Positions 1 to 9,446 are shown, numbered from the stretch's first letter. The stretch: DNA of 64,000 bases from Caulobacter endophyticus (GCF_029543245.1 NZ_JARQWV010000005.1:62001-126000); one strand, 5' to 3'. Notes: generated by a model not told the origin, from the letters alone. Program-made: numbers and translations.

Positions 1-1
1 G

Positions 2-1171
2 CGCGGCGCGGCCGACGCCGAGCGCGACGTGCGCGGTTTCGCCCTCAAGGTCTATACCGAGGAGGGCAACTGGGACCTGGTGGGCAACAACACCCCGGTG
101 TTCTTCATCCGCGACCCGCTGAAGTTCCCCGACTTCATCCGCACCCAGAAGCGCCACCCGGTGTCGAACCTGCGCTCGCCGACGGCGATGTGGGACTTCT
201 GGAGCCTGTCGCCCGAAAGCCTGCACCAGGTGACGATCCTGTTCTCGGACCGCGGCCTGCCGCAGGGCTATCGCCACATGCACGGCTTTGGCAGCCACAC
301 CTACAGCTTCATCAACGACGCCAATGAGCGGGTCTGGGTGAAGTTCCACTTCAAGTCCCAGCAGGGGATCCGCACCTGGACCAACGAAGAGGGCAACGCC
401 GTGATCGCGGGCGACCGCGAGAGCGCCCAGCGCGACCTGTTCGAGGCCATCGAGGGCGGCGACTACCCGCGCTGGACCCTGAAGGTGCAGGTGATGACGC
501 AGGCCCAGGCGCGCGAGACGGCCTTCGACCCGTTCGACCTGACCAAGGTGTGGCCGCATGCCGACTTCCCGCTGATCGAGGTCGGCGTGCTGGAGCTGAA
601 CCGCAACCCGGACAACTATTTCGCCGAGGTCGAGCAGAGCTCGTTTTCGCCGTCGAACATCGTGCCGGGGATCGGCTTCTCTCCCGACAAGGTGCTGCAG
701 GGCCGGCTGTTCGCCTATGCCGACGCACACCGCTACCGGGTGGGCACGCATTACGAGGCGCTGCCGGTCAATCGTCCGCGCTGCCCGGTGAACCACTACC
801 ACGCCGACGGGGCCATGCGCTTCGACGCGCCGAAGCGCACCGAGGCCTGGTACGAGCCGAGCAGCTTCGGCGGGCCGGTGCAGGAGCCGTCGGTGGCCGA
901 GCCGCCGCTGCCGCTGTACGGCGACGCCGACCGGTTCGATCACCGCGCCGGCAATGACGACTACGCCCAGCCGGGCGCCCTCTTCCGGCTGATGAGCCCG
1001 GCCCAGCAGGCGGCGTTGTTTGGCAACATCGCCGCGGCCATGCAGGGCGTTCCCGAGGCGATCGTGCGTCGCCAGCTGGTTCACTTCCACCGCGCCGACC
1101 CGGCCTATGCCGCCGGCGTCGCGCAGAGACTGGGGATCGCGTTCGACGCGGCTCCCATCGCCGCCGAGTAA
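2..1171 (+). CDS. Catalase, C-terminal part (5' end outside window)
   Basis: This is the 3' portion of a monofunctional haem catalase, which dismutates hydrogen peroxide to water and oxygen. The reading frame is open from the first bases of the window, so the true start, the distal haem histidine and the N-terminal arm lie upstream. What remains is about 389 residues. It begins within the conserved core ([19 protein letters not shown], then [21 protein letters not shown]) and includes the proximal haem-ligand region [14 protein letters not shown], whose tyrosine ligates the iron. The C-terminal helical tail is normal, with no flavodoxin-like extension, which suggests a small-subunit catalase. 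A small membrane-protein gene follows after 82 bases. Identification is secure; the subtype is inferred. Confidence 0.95.
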   Translation, partial: RGAADAERDVRGFALKVYTEEGNWDLVGNNTPVFFIRDPLKFPDFIRTQKRHPVSNLRSPTAMWDFWSLSPESLHQVTILFSDRGLPQGYRHMHGFGSHTYSFINDANERVWVKFHFKSQQGIRTWTNEEGNAVIAGDRESAQRDLFEAIEGGDYPRWTLKVQVMTQAQARETAFDPFDLTKVWPHADFPLIEVGVLELNRNPDNYFAEVEQSSFSPSNIVPGIGFSPDKVLQGRLFAYADAHRYRVGTHYEALPVNRPRCPVNHYHADGAMRFDAPKRTEAWYEPSSFGGPVQEPSVAEPPLPLYGDADRFDHRAGNDDYAQPGALFRLMSPAQQAALFGNIAAAMQGVPEAIVRRQLVHFHRADPAYAAGVAQRLGIAFDAAPIAAE

Positions 1172-1253
1172 ACGCTCGCTCGGCGGCCCGAGGAGGATCG
1201 CCACCCGCCCAGCCCCCGGCGGTCCTCCTCCACCCCATGAAAGGAGACATCCG

Positions 1254-1511
1254 ATGACCCGTCCCGACCCGATCTCGAACCGCATCGCCGGCTACGGCCT
1301 GCTGGCTCTGGGCCTGGCGGCGGGCGTCGTCCTGCCGCATCCGGCCACCACGGCGCTTTGGTCAGCCTCGGCCAGGGCGTTCCGCCGCGCCGGCGACGAG
1401 GCGATGGTCTCGCGCCTGCTGTCGGCCACGAAGTTCGGGCCGCGGATCCGTCGTGGCCTGAAGCGGCCGACGGCGGGGATGCTGTATTATGGCCGGGCGG
1501 GATTGGCTTAG
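1254..1511 (+). CDS. Small membrane protein downstream of catalase
   Basis: An 85-residue protein of unknown function. The start ATG is chosen because a strong Shine-Dalgarno sequence (AAAGGAGA) lies just upstream at 1240-1247; a longer open frame exists but lacks such a signal. An N-terminal hydrophobic stretch (about residues 13-30, GYGLLALGLAAGVVLPHP) could be one membrane helix. The rest is basic and arginine-rich, ending in an aromatic/glycine motif (LYYGRAGLA). It follows the catalase on the same strand and may be co-transcribed. I do not recognise a family. A palindromic repeat begins about 10 bases after the stop. Confidence 0.6.
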   Translation: MTRPDPISNRIAGYGLLALGLAAGVVLPHPATTALWSASARAFRRAGDEAMVSRLLSATKFGPRIRRGLKRPTAGMLYYGRAGLA

Positions 1512-1521
1512 GCTTGGGGGG

Positions 1522-1685
1522 CCTTCTCCCCTTGCGGGAGAAGGTGTCGGCGGTAGCCGACGGATGAGGGGTCTCTCAAAACCTCAACGCCGCATCCAGC
1601 GGAGCAGCCGTCGCGGCGGAGAGGGCTTTCGACCCCTCACCCGACCCGCTTCGCGGGCCACCCTCTCCCGCAAGGGGAGAGGGGG
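1522..1685. repeat. Palindromic intergenic repeat, family A (copy 1)
   Basis: A long inverted repeat between two convergent genes. The left end reads CTTCTCCCCTTGCGGGAGAAGG and the right end CTCTCCCGCAAGGGGAGAGG. Inner parts contain the family signatures GTCGGCGGTAGCCGACGGATGAGG and CCCGCTTCGCGGGCCACC. It ends directly at the stop codon of the minus-strand epimerase gene. It can fold into a large hairpin and may end transcription from both sides. Confidence 0.8.
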
Positions 1686-2546
1686 TCAGAACCGCGGCCG
1701 GAAATCCCTCGGGCTCCACCCGAAATCCCTGACCGCATCGCCGGCGTCGAACGTCAGGTCCTGGCTCATCCGCGCGCCCATGGCCGCCGTCGCTCCCGGG
1801 AAGAACGGCCGCGCCAGGGTCAGCAGCAGGGAAAACAGCCAGGGCGGCAGAACCAGGATGGCCGGCCGCCGGCCCAGGCCCTCGAACACCCGGCGGGCCA
1901 TCTCGCGATAGGGCAGGGTCTCGCCGCCGACCAGGGCGTAGGCGCGGTCGAAGGCGGCCGGCGCCGTGGCCGCGGCGATGGCGCCGGCGGCCAGGTCGTC
2001 GGCGTGCACCGGCTGGCGCAGCCCCTCGCCGGCGCCCGACAGCGGCAGCACCTTGAATCGGCGAATCAGGCCGGCCAGGCGGCTGACATTGCCGTCGCGA
2101 CCCTCGGCGTAGATCAGGGTCGGGCGCAGGATGGTCCAGGCCACGCCGTGCTGCGAACAGAAGGCTTCGACGGCGTCCTCCGCATCGGCCAGGGCCTTGG
2201 CCACCGCGCGCTCGGAGGCCTCGGGCGAGTCCTGCTTGGTGAAGCGGCTGGTCGAGGAGAAGGCCACCAGGCGCTTCATGCCGCGCGCCTTCAGGAGCGG
2301 CAGCACGGCCGGCAGCAGCCAGATCGGCGACAGCGAGAACACGGTAGCCGCGCCGGGCAGCTGTTCGGCGAGATCGTCGCCCTTGAGGTCGGCGTCGATC
2401 CAGCAGGCGTCTCCGCCAGGTGGGCGGCGCGACAGGCCCATGGGCTCGTGGCCGGCGGCTTGCAGCCGGTCCATCAGGAAAGTCCCGATCAGGCTGGTGG
2501 CCCCCAGCACGAGGATCGGCGTCTTCAGGGTGTTTTCCGCGCTCAT
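1686..2546 (-). CDS. NAD(P)-dependent epimerase/dehydratase-like protein
   Basis: A 286-residue extended/atypical short-chain dehydrogenase. The N-terminus carries a Rossmann dinucleotide-binding motif GATSLIG (residues 15-21) right after a beta strand (ILVL). A segment near residue 95 resembles the S/T active-site strand (LVAFSSTSRF), but the classical YxxxK pair is not obvious, so catalysis is uncertain. The family includes NAD(P)H-binding NmrA-like and sugar-nucleotide epimerase-like proteins. The C-terminus includes a hydrophobic stretch (WLFSLLLTLARPF). It is divergent from the YjbR gene with only 35 bases between their start codons, so the two promoters must overlap. Substrate unknown. 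Confidence 0.85.
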   Translation of the reverse strand: MSAENTLKTPILVLGATSLIGTFLMDRLQAAGHEPMGLSRRPPGGDACWIDADLKGDDLAEQLPGAATVFSLSPIWLLPAVLPLLKARGMKRLVAFSSTSRFTKQDSPEASERAVAKALADAEDAVEAFCSQHGVAWTILRPTLIYAEGRDGNVSRLAGLIRRFKVLPLSGAGEGLRQPVHADDLAAGAIAAATAPAAFDRAYALVGGETLPYREMARRVFEGLGRRPAILVLPPWLFSLLLTLARPFFPGATAAMGARMSQDLTFDAGDAVRDFGWSPRDFRPRF

Positions 2547-2581
2547 GGTCCCTCTATAGTCGCGGAAACGAAGCTTCGCCC

Positions 2582-2929
2582 ATGCCCATCACCTATGACG
2601 AGGTCCGCGCCTTCGCCTTGGCCCTGCCGCTGGTCGCGGATGGGACGTCCTATGGCTATCCCTGCCTCAAGGCGAACGGCAAGTTCCTGACCCGGCTGAA
2701 GGAGGACGGCGACACCCTGGTGCTGCCCGGCGTGCCCTTCGATGAGCGCGAGATGCTGATCGAGGCCGCGCCCGAGGCGTTCTACGTCACCGACCACTAT
2801 CGCAACTATCCGACGGTGCTGGCGCGGCTGTCGGCGGTGGAGGCGGGAACGGTCAAGCGCCTGATCGAGCGTCACTGGCGCGCCTGCGTGCCCAAGAAGG
2901 TCGCCAGGGCCCATGACGAAGGCGCGTGA
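2582..2929 (+). CDS. MmcQ/YjbR family protein
   Basis: A 115-residue protein of the MmcQ/YjbR (CyaY-like fold) group. It begins MPITYDEVRAFALALP, and the family pattern of a beta sheet with conserved aromatic and basic residues is visible (ANGKFLTRL; a late YVTDHYRNYPTVLARL). Members have been proposed to bind DNA, but no biochemical role is established. The ATG at 2582 is the first start in frame that avoids overlap with the divergent epimerase gene. An aldo/keto reductase follows after 41 bases and could be co-transcribed. Confidence 0.85.
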   Translation: MPITYDEVRAFALALPLVADGTSYGYPCLKANGKFLTRLKEDGDTLVLPGVPFDEREMLIEAAPEAFYVTDHYRNYPTVLARLSAVEAGTVKRLIERHWRACVPKKVARAHDEGA

Positions 2930-2970
2930 GGGCGCCTATATCCGCCTGACCAGATTTTGCGGAGCTTCCC

Positions 2971-3810
2971 ATGTCGAACCCCACCCCCGGCGTCCGTTCG
3001 GGCGACGTCGAGATCCCCGCCATCGGCCTGGGCACCTACCAGCTGGAAAACGGCGTGGCCCAGACCATGACGGAAAAGGCGCTGGAGGTCGGCTATCGCC
3101 ATGTCGACACCGCCCAGATCTACGGCAACGAGCAGGACGTCGGCGCGGCCCTGGCGGCTACCGGCGTGGCGCGCGGCGAGATCTTCGTCACCACCAAGGT
3201 GTGGATCGACAAGTTCGCCGACGGCGACTTGCAGCGCTCGGTCGACGAGAGCCTGAAGAAGCTGCGGGTCGACCAGGTCGACCTCCTGCTGCTGCACTGG
3301 CCCAAGCCCAAGCCGGCGCTGGCCGAGACCATCGCCGCCCTCAACGCGGTGAAGGCCGACGGCCGCACCCGGGCCATCGGCCTGTCGAACTTCCCCTCGG
3401 CGCTGATGCAGGAGGCCGCCGGCCTGTCGGAGGCCCCGCTGGCCACCAACCAGGTCGAGTACCACCCCTATCTGTCGCAGAAGACCCTGCGGGCCACGGC
3501 CGACAAGCTGGGCGCCTCGATCACCGCCTGGTCGCCCCTGGCCCAGGGCAAGGTCGGCGATGATCCGGTGCTGAAGGCTATCGGCGAGAAGTACGGCAAG
3601 ACGCCGGGCCAGGTGACCCTGCGCTGGCAGGTGCAGCAGGGCGTGGTCACCATCCCGCGCACCAAGAACCCGGCTCGCCTGGCCGAGAACTTCGCGATCT
3701 TCGACTTCGCCCTGACGGATGAGGAGATGGCGGCGGTCTACGGCCTGGCTCGTCCGGACGGCCGCATCGGCGACTGGATCGATGCGGCGTTCCGGTGGGA
3801 TGCTGATTGA
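2971..3810 (+). CDS. Aldo/keto reductase (2,5-diketo-gluconate reductase-like)
   Basis: A 279-residue NADPH-dependent aldo/keto reductase that reduces aldehydes or ketones to alcohols in the cytosol. The catalytic tetrad is complete: Asp46 (HVDTAQ), Tyr51 (QIYGNE), Lys76 (TTKVW) and His109 (LLLHWPKP). Conserved later elements are the GLSNF strand, the NQVEYHPY segment and the cofactor loop IPRTKNPARLAENF. Length and motifs fit the AKR5-type enzymes (DkgA/DkgB-like), but the physiological substrate cannot be told. It is followed by a family A repeat and converges on sucB. Confidence 0.93.
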   Translation: MSNPTPGVRSGDVEIPAIGLGTYQLENGVAQTMTEKALEVGYRHVDTAQIYGNEQDVGAALAATGVARGEIFVTTKVWIDKFADGDLQRSVDESLKKLRVDQVDLLLLHWPKPKPALAETIAALNAVKADGRTRAIGLSNFPSALMQEAAGLSEAPLATNQVEYHPYLSQKTLRATADKLGASITAWSPLAQGKVGDDPVLKAIGEKYGKTPGQVTLRWQVQQGVVTIPRTKNPARLAENFAIFDFALTDEEMAAVYGLARPDGRIGDWIDAAFRWDAD

Positions 3811-3816
3811 TAGACG

Positions 3817-3932
3817 CTCTCCCTGAAGGGGGAGCTGTCGGCGAAGCCGACTGAGGGGGAGTTGATAGCGGCGCTTCAGCAGCCGCTTCCCCCTCCGGCC
3901 CTCCGGGCCACCTCCCCCTTCAGGGGGAGGAC
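3817..3932. repeat. Palindromic intergenic repeat, family A (copy 2)
   Basis: An inverted repeat with left end CTCCCTGAAGGGGGAG, signature TGTCGGCGAAGCCGACTGAGG, inner CCGGCCCTCCGGGCCACC and right end CCCCCTTCAGGGGGAGG. It lies between the convergent aldo/keto reductase and sucB genes. The same signature recurs at 35759-35887 in this orientation and at 41592-41722 inverted. Confidence 0.85.
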
Positions 3933-3962
3933 CAAAGAAAAAGGGGCCGCTTTCGCGGCCCC
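3932..3962 (-). terminator. Rho-independent terminator of sucCDAB
   Basis: A perfect 8-bp GC stem GGGGCCGC/GCGGCCCC (3943-3950 and 3955-3962) with a 4-base loop. Read on the minus strand it is followed by TTTTTCTTT. It lies 26 bases after the sucB stop codon. Confidence 0.9.
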
Positions 3963-3988
3963 TTCGTCGTTCTGGGATGACCAGACCC

Positions 3989-5209
3989 TTACAGGTCCAG
4001 CAGCAGGCGCTGCGGGTCTTCCAGGGCTTCCTTGACCTTCACGAGGAAGGTCACGGCGCCGGCGCCGTCGACGACGCGGTGGTCGTACGACAGGGCCAGG
4101 TACATCATCGGGCGGATCTCGATCTTGCCGTTGACGACCATGGCGCGTTCCTTGATCGCGTGCATGCCCAGGATGCCCGACTGCGGCGCGTTCAGGATCG
4201 GGGTCGACATCAGCGAGCCGTAGATGCCGCCGTTGGTGATCGTGAAGGTGCCGCCCTGCATGTCCTCGATGGCCAGGCCGCCGGTGCGGGCCTTCTTGCC
4301 GAGGTCGCCGATGGTCTTTTCGATCTCGGCCAGGTTCAGCACGTCGGCGTCACGGACGACCGGAACCACCAGGCCCTTGTCGGTGCCGACGGCGACGCCG
4401 ATGTCGTAGTGGTTCTTGTAGATGACGTCCTGGCCGTCGATCTCGGCGTTGACGTCCGGGATCGCCTTCAGCGCGGCCACGACGGCCTTGGTGAAGAACG
4501 ACATGAAGCCCAGCTTCACGCCGTGACGCTTTTCGAACACGTCCTTGTACTGGGCGCGCAGGGCCATGACCGCGCTCATGTCGACCTCGTTGAAGGTCGT
4601 CAGCATGGCGGCCGTGTTCTGGGCTTCCTTCAGGCGGCGAGCGATCGTCTGACGCAGGCGCGTCATCTTCACGCGCTCTTCGCGCTCGTGCAGGGCGCGC
4701 GGCGCGGCCGGAGCGGCGGCCGGAGCCGGGGCGCTGGCGCGGGCTTCCAGGGCGGCGAGAGCGTCGCCCTTGGTCACGCGACCGTCCTTGCCGGTGCCGA
4801 CGACCTTCGACAGGTCGAGGTTGTTCTCGGCGGCGACGCGGGCCGGGGCCGGGCTGACCGGAGCGGCGACCGGAGCAGCAGGCGCGGCGGCGGCGGCGGG
4901 GGCCGGAGCCGGGGCGGGAGCCGGAGCAGCGGCCGGGGCCGGAGCGGCGGCGGCCGGAGCGGCCGAGGCGGTCGCGCCTTCGGTCACCACGCCCAGGACC
5001 GTGCCCGGAACCACGGTGGCGCCTGCTTCGGCGCTGATCGCGGCCAGGACGCCGTCGGCCGGCGAGACCACTTCGAGGCTGACCTTGTCGGTTTCCAGCT
5101 CGACGAGCAGCTCGTCCTTCTTCACGGCCTCCCCGGCCTTCTTGGTCCAGCGGGCGACCGTCGCTTCGGTGACGGATTCGCCCAGGGCGGGGGTCATGAT
5201 GTCGGCCAT
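3989..5209 (-). CDS. sucB: 2-oxoglutarate dehydrogenase E2 (dihydrolipoamide succinyltransferase)
   Basis: A 406-residue E2 component of the 2-oxoglutarate dehydrogenase complex, transferring the succinyl group to CoA. Domains: one lipoyl domain (residues 1-75) with lipoyl-lysine 42 in ETDKVS; an Ala/Pro-rich flexible linker (about 77-112); a peripheral-subunit-binding domain ([20 protein letters not shown]); and a C-terminal catalytic domain. The catalytic domain carries SYDHRVVDG (His377, Asp381). It is the last gene of sucCDAB and lies 108 bases after sucA. No lpd (E3) gene follows it here. A strong terminator lies just downstream. Confidence 0.97.
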   Translation of the reverse strand: MADIMTPALGESVTEATVARWTKKAGEAVKKDELLVELETDKVSLEVVSPADGVLAAISAEAGATVVPGTVLGVVTEGATASAAPAAAAPAPAAAPAPAPAPAPAAAAAPAAPVAAPVSPAPARVAAENNLDLSKVVGTGKDGRVTKGDALAALEARASAPAPAAAPAAPRALHEREERVKMTRLRQTIARRLKEAQNTAAMLTTFNEVDMSAVMALRAQYKDVFEKRHGVKLGFMSFFTKAVVAALKAIPDVNAEIDGQDVIYKNHYDIGVAVGTDKGLVVPVVRDADVLNLAEIEKTIGDLGKKARTGGLAIEDMQGGTFTITNGGIYGSLMSTPILNAPQSGILGMHAIKERAMVVNGKIEIRPMMYLALSYDHRVVDGAGAVTFLVKVKEALEDPQRLLLDL

Positions 5210-5317
5210 GTCAGGTTCCGATGTCTCTTTGATCTGGCGGTCGGGGGTCTAAACGAACTTAGGCCGCCGCGCCTATCGAACAAGTCTAAGGACGCGGCGG
5301 CTTGAAGGTTGGTGCTC

Positions 5318-8281
5318 TTAGGCGAAGGCTTCGGTGAGGAAGGCTTCGAGCTCCTTGAGGTGGCGGCTCATCAGGCCGGCGGCGGTCGAGGCGCTGGCCG
5401 GACGGCCGACGTAGCGGGCCCGCTTGGCCTTGATGTCCATCTTGTCGAGGGTCAGCTCGATCCACGGATCGACGAAGGTCCAGCCGCCCATGTTCTTCGG
5501 CTCTTCCTGCACCCACACCAGCTCGGCGTTCTTGAAGCGGTTCAGGACGCCCATGACCGACTTCATCGGCCACGGATAGAACTGCTCCAGGCGCAGGATG
5601 TAGACGTCGTCGCGGCCGGTCTTGGCGCGCTGGTCCACCAGGTCGAAGTAGACCTTGCCCGAGCACATGATGACGCGCTTGATCTGATCGTCGCTCTTCA
5701 GCGTGATGCCGCCGACGTCGCAGCCGGCCTCGGCGCCGTCCACCATCACGCGGTGGAAGGCGGTGCCTTCGGCCAGGTCGCTCAGGTTCGAGACGGCGCG
5801 CTTGTGGCGCAGCAGGCTCTTGGGCGACATCACGATCAGCGGCTTGCGGTACTCACGGTGCATCTGGCGACGCAGGGCGTGGAAGTAGTTGGCCGGCGTG
5901 GTGCAGTTGACGACCTGCATGTTGTCTTCCGCGCACGACTGCAGGAAGCGCTCGAGGCGGGCCGAGCTGTGCTCGGGGCCCTGGCCTTCGTAGCCGTGCG
6001 GCAGCAGCATCACGAGGCCGCTCATGCGCAGCCACTTGCGTTCGCCCGAGCTGATGAACTGGTCGATCACCACCTGGGCGCCGTTCACGAAGTCGCCGAA
6101 CTGGCCTTCCCACAGGGTCAGGGTGTTTGGGTCGGCCAGCGAGAAGCCGTACTCGAAGCCCAGCACCGCCTCTTCCGACAGGGCCGAGTCGATGACTTCG
6201 TAGTTGGCCTGGCCGGCGCGGATGTTGTTCAGCGGCGTGTAGTGCTCTTCGGTCTTCTGGTCGATGACGTCGGAGTGGCGTTGGGTGAAGGTGCCGCGGA
6301 CCGAGTCCTGGCCCGACAGGCGGACCGGGAAGCCCTCGTCGAGCAGGGTGGCGAACGCCAGGTGCTCGGCCGTGCCCCAGTCGAGGCCTTCGCCCTTGCT
6401 GATGGCGTCGCGGCGGTTCTCGATGGCGCGCTTGACGGTCTTGTGGGCCTCGATGCGCTCCGGGATCGCCGTGATCTTGGCGCCCAGTTCCTGCAGCTTG
6501 GCGAGCGGCACGTCGGTCTTGCCGCGGCGCTCTTCGTCGCCCGGCTGGGCCAGGCCCTTCCACTTGCCGTCGAGCCAGTCGGCCTTGTTGGCCTTGTAGC
6601 TCTTGCCGGCCTCGAATTCCTTGTCGAGGAAGGTCTCGAACTCGCCGACCCAGGCGTCGGACTCAGCCTGGGTGACCAGGCCTTCGGCGACCAGGCGGGT
6701 GGCGTACAGTTCGCGGGTCGAGGGGTGACCCTTGATCTTCGCGTACATCAGCGGCGACGTCATGGTCGGATCGTCGCCTTCGTTGTGACCGAAGCGACGG
6801 TAGCAGACCATGTCGATGACCACGTCCTTGCCGAACATCTGGCGATATTCGGTGGCGACCTTGGCCGCGAACACCACGGCTTCGGGATCGTCGCCGTTCA
6901 CGTGGAAGATCGGGGCCTCGACCATCAGGGCCATGTCGCTCGGATACGGCGACGAGCGCGAGTAGCGCGGGCTGGTGGTGAAGCCGATCTGGTTGTTGAC
7001 GATGAAGTGGATGGTGCCGCCCGTACGGTAGCCCTTCAGGCCCGACAGGGTGAAGCACTCGGCCACGACGCCCTGGCCGGCGAAGGCCGCATCGCCGTGC
7101 AGCAGCAGCGGCAGCACGTGGCCGCGGCCGGCGTCCGGCTGTTCGCGCAGGGTGAAGGCCTGCTTGGCGCGGGCCTTGCCGATCACGACCGGGTTGACGA
7201 TTTCCAGGTGCGACGGGTTGGCGGTCAGCGACAGGTGGACCTTGTTGTCGTCGAACTCACGGTCCGACGAGGCGCCCATGTGGTACTTCACGTCGCCCGA
7301 GCCCTCGACGTCCGAGGGGACGCTGGAGCCGCCTTGGAATTCGTGGAAGATCACGTGGTAGGGCTTGCCCATCACGGCGGCCAGCACGTTCAGGCGGCCG
7401 CGGTGCGGCATGCCCAGGACGATGTCCTTCACGCCCAGCGAACCGCCGCGCTTGATGATCTGTTCCATGGCCGGGACCATGGCTTCGCCGCCGTCGAGGC
7501 CGAAGCGCTTGGTGCCGGGGAAACGCTTGTGCAGGAAGCGTTCGAAGCCTTCGGCCTCGATCAGCTTCTTGAGGATGGCGACCTTGCCTTCCTTGGAGAA
7601 GGTGATTTCCTTGTCGCGGCCCTCGATGCGCTCCTGCAGCCAGGCCTTCTCGGCCGGGTCGGAGATGTGCATGTACTGGACGCCGACATTGCCGCAGTAG
7701 GTGCGGCGCAGGATCGACAGGATCTCGCGGATCGTGGCGGTCTCCAGACCCAGCACGAAGTCGAGGAAGATCGGACGGTCGTAGTCGGCCTCGGCGAAGC
7801 CGTAGGTGGCCGGGTCGAGTTCGCTGGCGTCCTTGGCGGGATCCAGGCCCAGCGGGTCGAGGTTGGCGGCCAGGTGGCCGCGCATCCGGTAGGCCCGGAT
7901 CATCATGATGGCGCGCAGGCTGTCCAGCGTGGCGGCGCGGACGGCTTCGGCGGAAGCGCCGGGAGCCTTGGCCTCGACGGCCTTGGAAATCTTGGCTTCG
8001 ACGGCCGGCGCGACGCTGGCCCATTGGCCGTCAAGCGCGGAGAGCCAGTCGGGGCGGGCGGTGGGGACGCTCTTGGGCGTCCAGGCCGGGTCCTTGGCGG
8101 CGCGCTTGACCTGGTCGGCCTGCTCGGCGAGCGAGGCGAAGAAGGCGTTCCAAGAGGGCTCGACCGACCCGGGGTTCTCCGCCCACTGGGCGTAGAGATC
8201 CTCAACAAAGGCGGCGTTCGCGCCGTAGAGGAAGGAGGTCTCGGTCAAGACCTGATTGATGATGCCTGCGTCGTCCGCCAT
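5318..8281 (-). CDS. sucA: 2-oxoglutarate dehydrogenase E1
   Basis: Thiamine-diphosphate-dependent E1 subunit (987 residues), which decarboxylates 2-oxoglutarate and succinylates the lipoyl arm of SucB. Visible family features are the N-terminal E2-binding segment (SFLYGANAAFVEDLYAQW), the region GGEAMVPAMEQII followed by LGMPHRGRLNVLA, GDAAFAGQGVVAE, and the C-terminal MLLPHGYEGQGPEHSSAR. I chose the ATG at 8281 (MADDAGIINQV), preceded by GAGG about 9 bases upstream. A frame 20 codons longer exists, but its extra residues look unlike the family. Length matches other alphaproteobacterial SucA proteins. It is separated from sucD by 278 bases with strong inverted repeats. Confidence 0.96.
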   Translation of the reverse strand: MADDAGIINQVLTETSFLYGANAAFVEDLYAQWAENPGSVEPSWNAFFASLAEQADQVKRAAKDPAWTPKSVPTARPDWLSALDGQWASVAPAVEAKISKAVEAKAPGASAEAVRAATLDSLRAIMMIRAYRMRGHLAANLDPLGLDPAKDASELDPATYGFAEADYDRPIFLDFVLGLETATIREILSILRRTYCGNVGVQYMHISDPAEKAWLQERIEGRDKEITFSKEGKVAILKKLIEAEGFERFLHKRFPGTKRFGLDGGEAMVPAMEQIIKRGGSLGVKDIVLGMPHRGRLNVLAAVMGKPYHVIFHEFQGGSSVPSDVEGSGDVKYHMGASSDREFDDNKVHLSLTANPSHLEIVNPVVIGKARAKQAFTLREQPDAGRGHVLPLLLHGDAAFAGQGVVAECFTLSGLKGYRTGGTIHFIVNNQIGFTTSPRYSRSSPYPSDMALMVEAPIFHVNGDDPEAVVFAAKVATEYRQMFGKDVVIDMVCYRRFGHNEGDDPTMTSPLMYAKIKGHPSTRELYATRLVAEGLVTQAESDAWVGEFETFLDKEFEAGKSYKANKADWLDGKWKGLAQPGDEERRGKTDVPLAKLQELGAKITAIPERIEAHKTVKRAIENRRDAISKGEGLDWGTAEHLAFATLLDEGFPVRLSGQDSVRGTFTQRHSDVIDQKTEEHYTPLNNIRAGQANYEVIDSALSEEAVLGFEYGFSLADPNTLTLWEGQFGDFVNGAQVVIDQFISSGERKWLRMSGLVMLLPHGYEGQGPEHSSARLERFLQSCAEDNMQVVNCTTPANYFHALRRQMHREYRKPLIVMSPKSLLRHKRAVSNLSDLAEGTAFHRVMVDGAEAGCDVGGITLKSDDQIKRVIMCSGKVYFDLVDQRAKTGRDDVYILRLEQFYPWPMKSVMGVLNRFKNAELVWVQEEPKNMGGWTFVDPWIELTLDKMDIKAKRARYVGRPASASTAAGLMSRHLKELEAFLTEAFA

Positions 8282-8401
8282 CGTCTTCGCCTCGATGCTC
8301 GCCCGCCGAGGCCATCCGGCGGGATCACGAGCTCGTTTCAAACATGAAGCGCGACGACCGGTTGGCCGCTATCCATTTTCGGCCGCTGCGCTTCGGATCC
8401 G

Positions 8402-8434
8402 TTTACGGGACCGGTTAGACACCGGTCCCGTAAA
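8402..8434. repeat. Perfect 14-bp inverted repeat in the sucD-sucA gap
   Basis: TTTACGGGACCGGT, 5-base spacer, ACCGGTCCCGTAAA. The arms are exact complements. It sits about 120 bases upstream of the sucA start. There is no uridine run on the minus strand after it, so it is either a protein-binding palindrome or an mRNA leader hairpin rather than a standard terminator. Confidence 0.8.
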
Positions 8435-8472
8435 TATAGTCTCTCAATCTCCCGTCGCCCGCGCCTTGCGGC

Positions 8473-8541
8473 GGGCCCAGGTGATTTTTTCGGATCGTCG
8501 ACTGGCGGTCGCAAAAAACCTGGGCCCCGCGCGAGGCGGGG
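8473..8541 (-). promoter_or_regulatory. Overlapping alternative hairpins downstream of sucD (terminator/attenuator candidate)
   Basis: On the minus-strand RNA, a 6-bp GC hairpin (CCCCGC/GCGGGG, 8541-8525) is followed by CCCAGG and six uridines, resembling a terminator after sucD. The same GGGCCCAGG-U6 stretch (8527-8513) can instead pair with AAAAAA-UCA-CCUGGGCCC (8490-8473). That makes a 9+6-bp stem with a 3-base bulge and a 22-base loop. The two folds share bases 8525-8527, so they exclude each other. This suggests partial termination or attenuation between sucD and sucA; regulation itself is inference. Confidence 0.55.
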
Positions 8542-8559
8542 TTTCGGTAGTCTAGTCTA

Positions 8560-9444
8560 TTAGCCCTTGAGGACTTCGAGCAGGGTCTCGCCCAGCTTCG
8601 CCGGCGACGGCGAGACGCGGATGCCCGCTTCTTCCATCGCAGCGATCTTGTCCTCGGCGCCGCCCTTGCCGCCCGAGATGATGGCGCCGGCGTGACCCAT
8701 GTGACGGCCCGGAGGAGCCGTGCGACCGGCGATGAAGCCGACCATGGGCTTCTTGCGGCCGCGCTTGGCTTCGTCCTTCAGGAACTGAGCCGCTTCTTCT
8801 TCGGCCGAGCCGCCGATTTCACCGATCATGACGATCGACTTGGTGGCTTCGTCGGCCAGGAACAGTTCCAGCACGTCGATGAACTCGGTGCCCTTGACCG
8901 GGTCGCCGCCGATGCCGACGGCGGTCGTCTGACCGAGACCGGCGTTGGTGGTCTGGAACACGGCTTCGTAGGTCAGGGTGCCCGAACGCGACACGACGCC
9001 GACCGAGCCTTCCGAGAAGATCGAACCCGGCATGATGCCGATCTTGCACTGGTTCGGGGTCAGGACGCCCGGGCAGTTCGGGCCGATCAGGCGCGAACGC
9101 GAACCTTGCAGGGCCTTCTTCACCTTGACCATGTCCAGCACCGGGATGCCCTCGGTGATGCAGACGATCAGCGGGATTTCGGCGTCGATGGCTTCCAGGA
9201 TCGAGTCGGCCGCGAAGGGCGGCGGGACATAGATCACCGAGGCGTCGGCGCCGGTGGCTTCCTTGGCTTCGCCGACGGTGTCGAACACCGGCAGGCCGAT
9301 GTGCGTCTGGCCGCCCTTACCCGGGGTGACGCCGCCGACCATCTTGGTGCCGTAGGCGATGGCTTGTTCCGAGTGGAACGTGCCCTGGGCGCCGGTGAAG
9401 CCCTGGGTGATGACCTTGGTTTCAGAACCGATAAGGATCGACAT
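8560..9444 (-). CDS. sucD: Succinyl-CoA synthetase alpha subunit
   Basis: A 294-residue alpha subunit that carries the phosphohistidine intermediate when succinyl-CoA is converted to succinate with nucleotide triphosphate formation. The CoA-binding N-terminal part begins [20 protein letters not shown]. The catalytic histidine is His251 in [13 protein letters not shown]. Other conserved parts are [23 protein letters not shown] and [10 protein letters not shown]. It starts two bases after the sucC stop, indicating translational coupling and 1:1 synthesis. Length matches the family. Confidence 0.97.
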   Translation of the reverse strand: MSILIGSETKVITQGFTGAQGTFHSEQAIAYGTKMVGGVTPGKGGQTHIGLPVFDTVGEAKEATGADASVIYVPPPFAADSILEAIDAEIPLIVCITEGIPVLDMVKVKKALQGSRSRLIGPNCPGVLTPNQCKIGIMPGSIFSEGSVGVVSRSGTLTYEAVFQTTNAGLGQTTAVGIGGDPVKGTEFIDVLELFLADEATKSIVMIGEIGGSAEEEAAQFLKDEAKRGRKKPMVGFIAGRTAPPGRHMGHAGAIISGGKGGAEDKIAAMEEAGIRVSPSPAKLGETLLEVLKG

Positions 9445-9446
9445 GA

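Noticed and set aside
5309..8347. A 1012-residue plus-strand open frame opposite sucA
   Set aside because: It is the antisense shadow of sucA in high-GC DNA. Composition is repetitive Val/Ala/Leu/Gly/Arg with no domain, and sucA is unmistakable.
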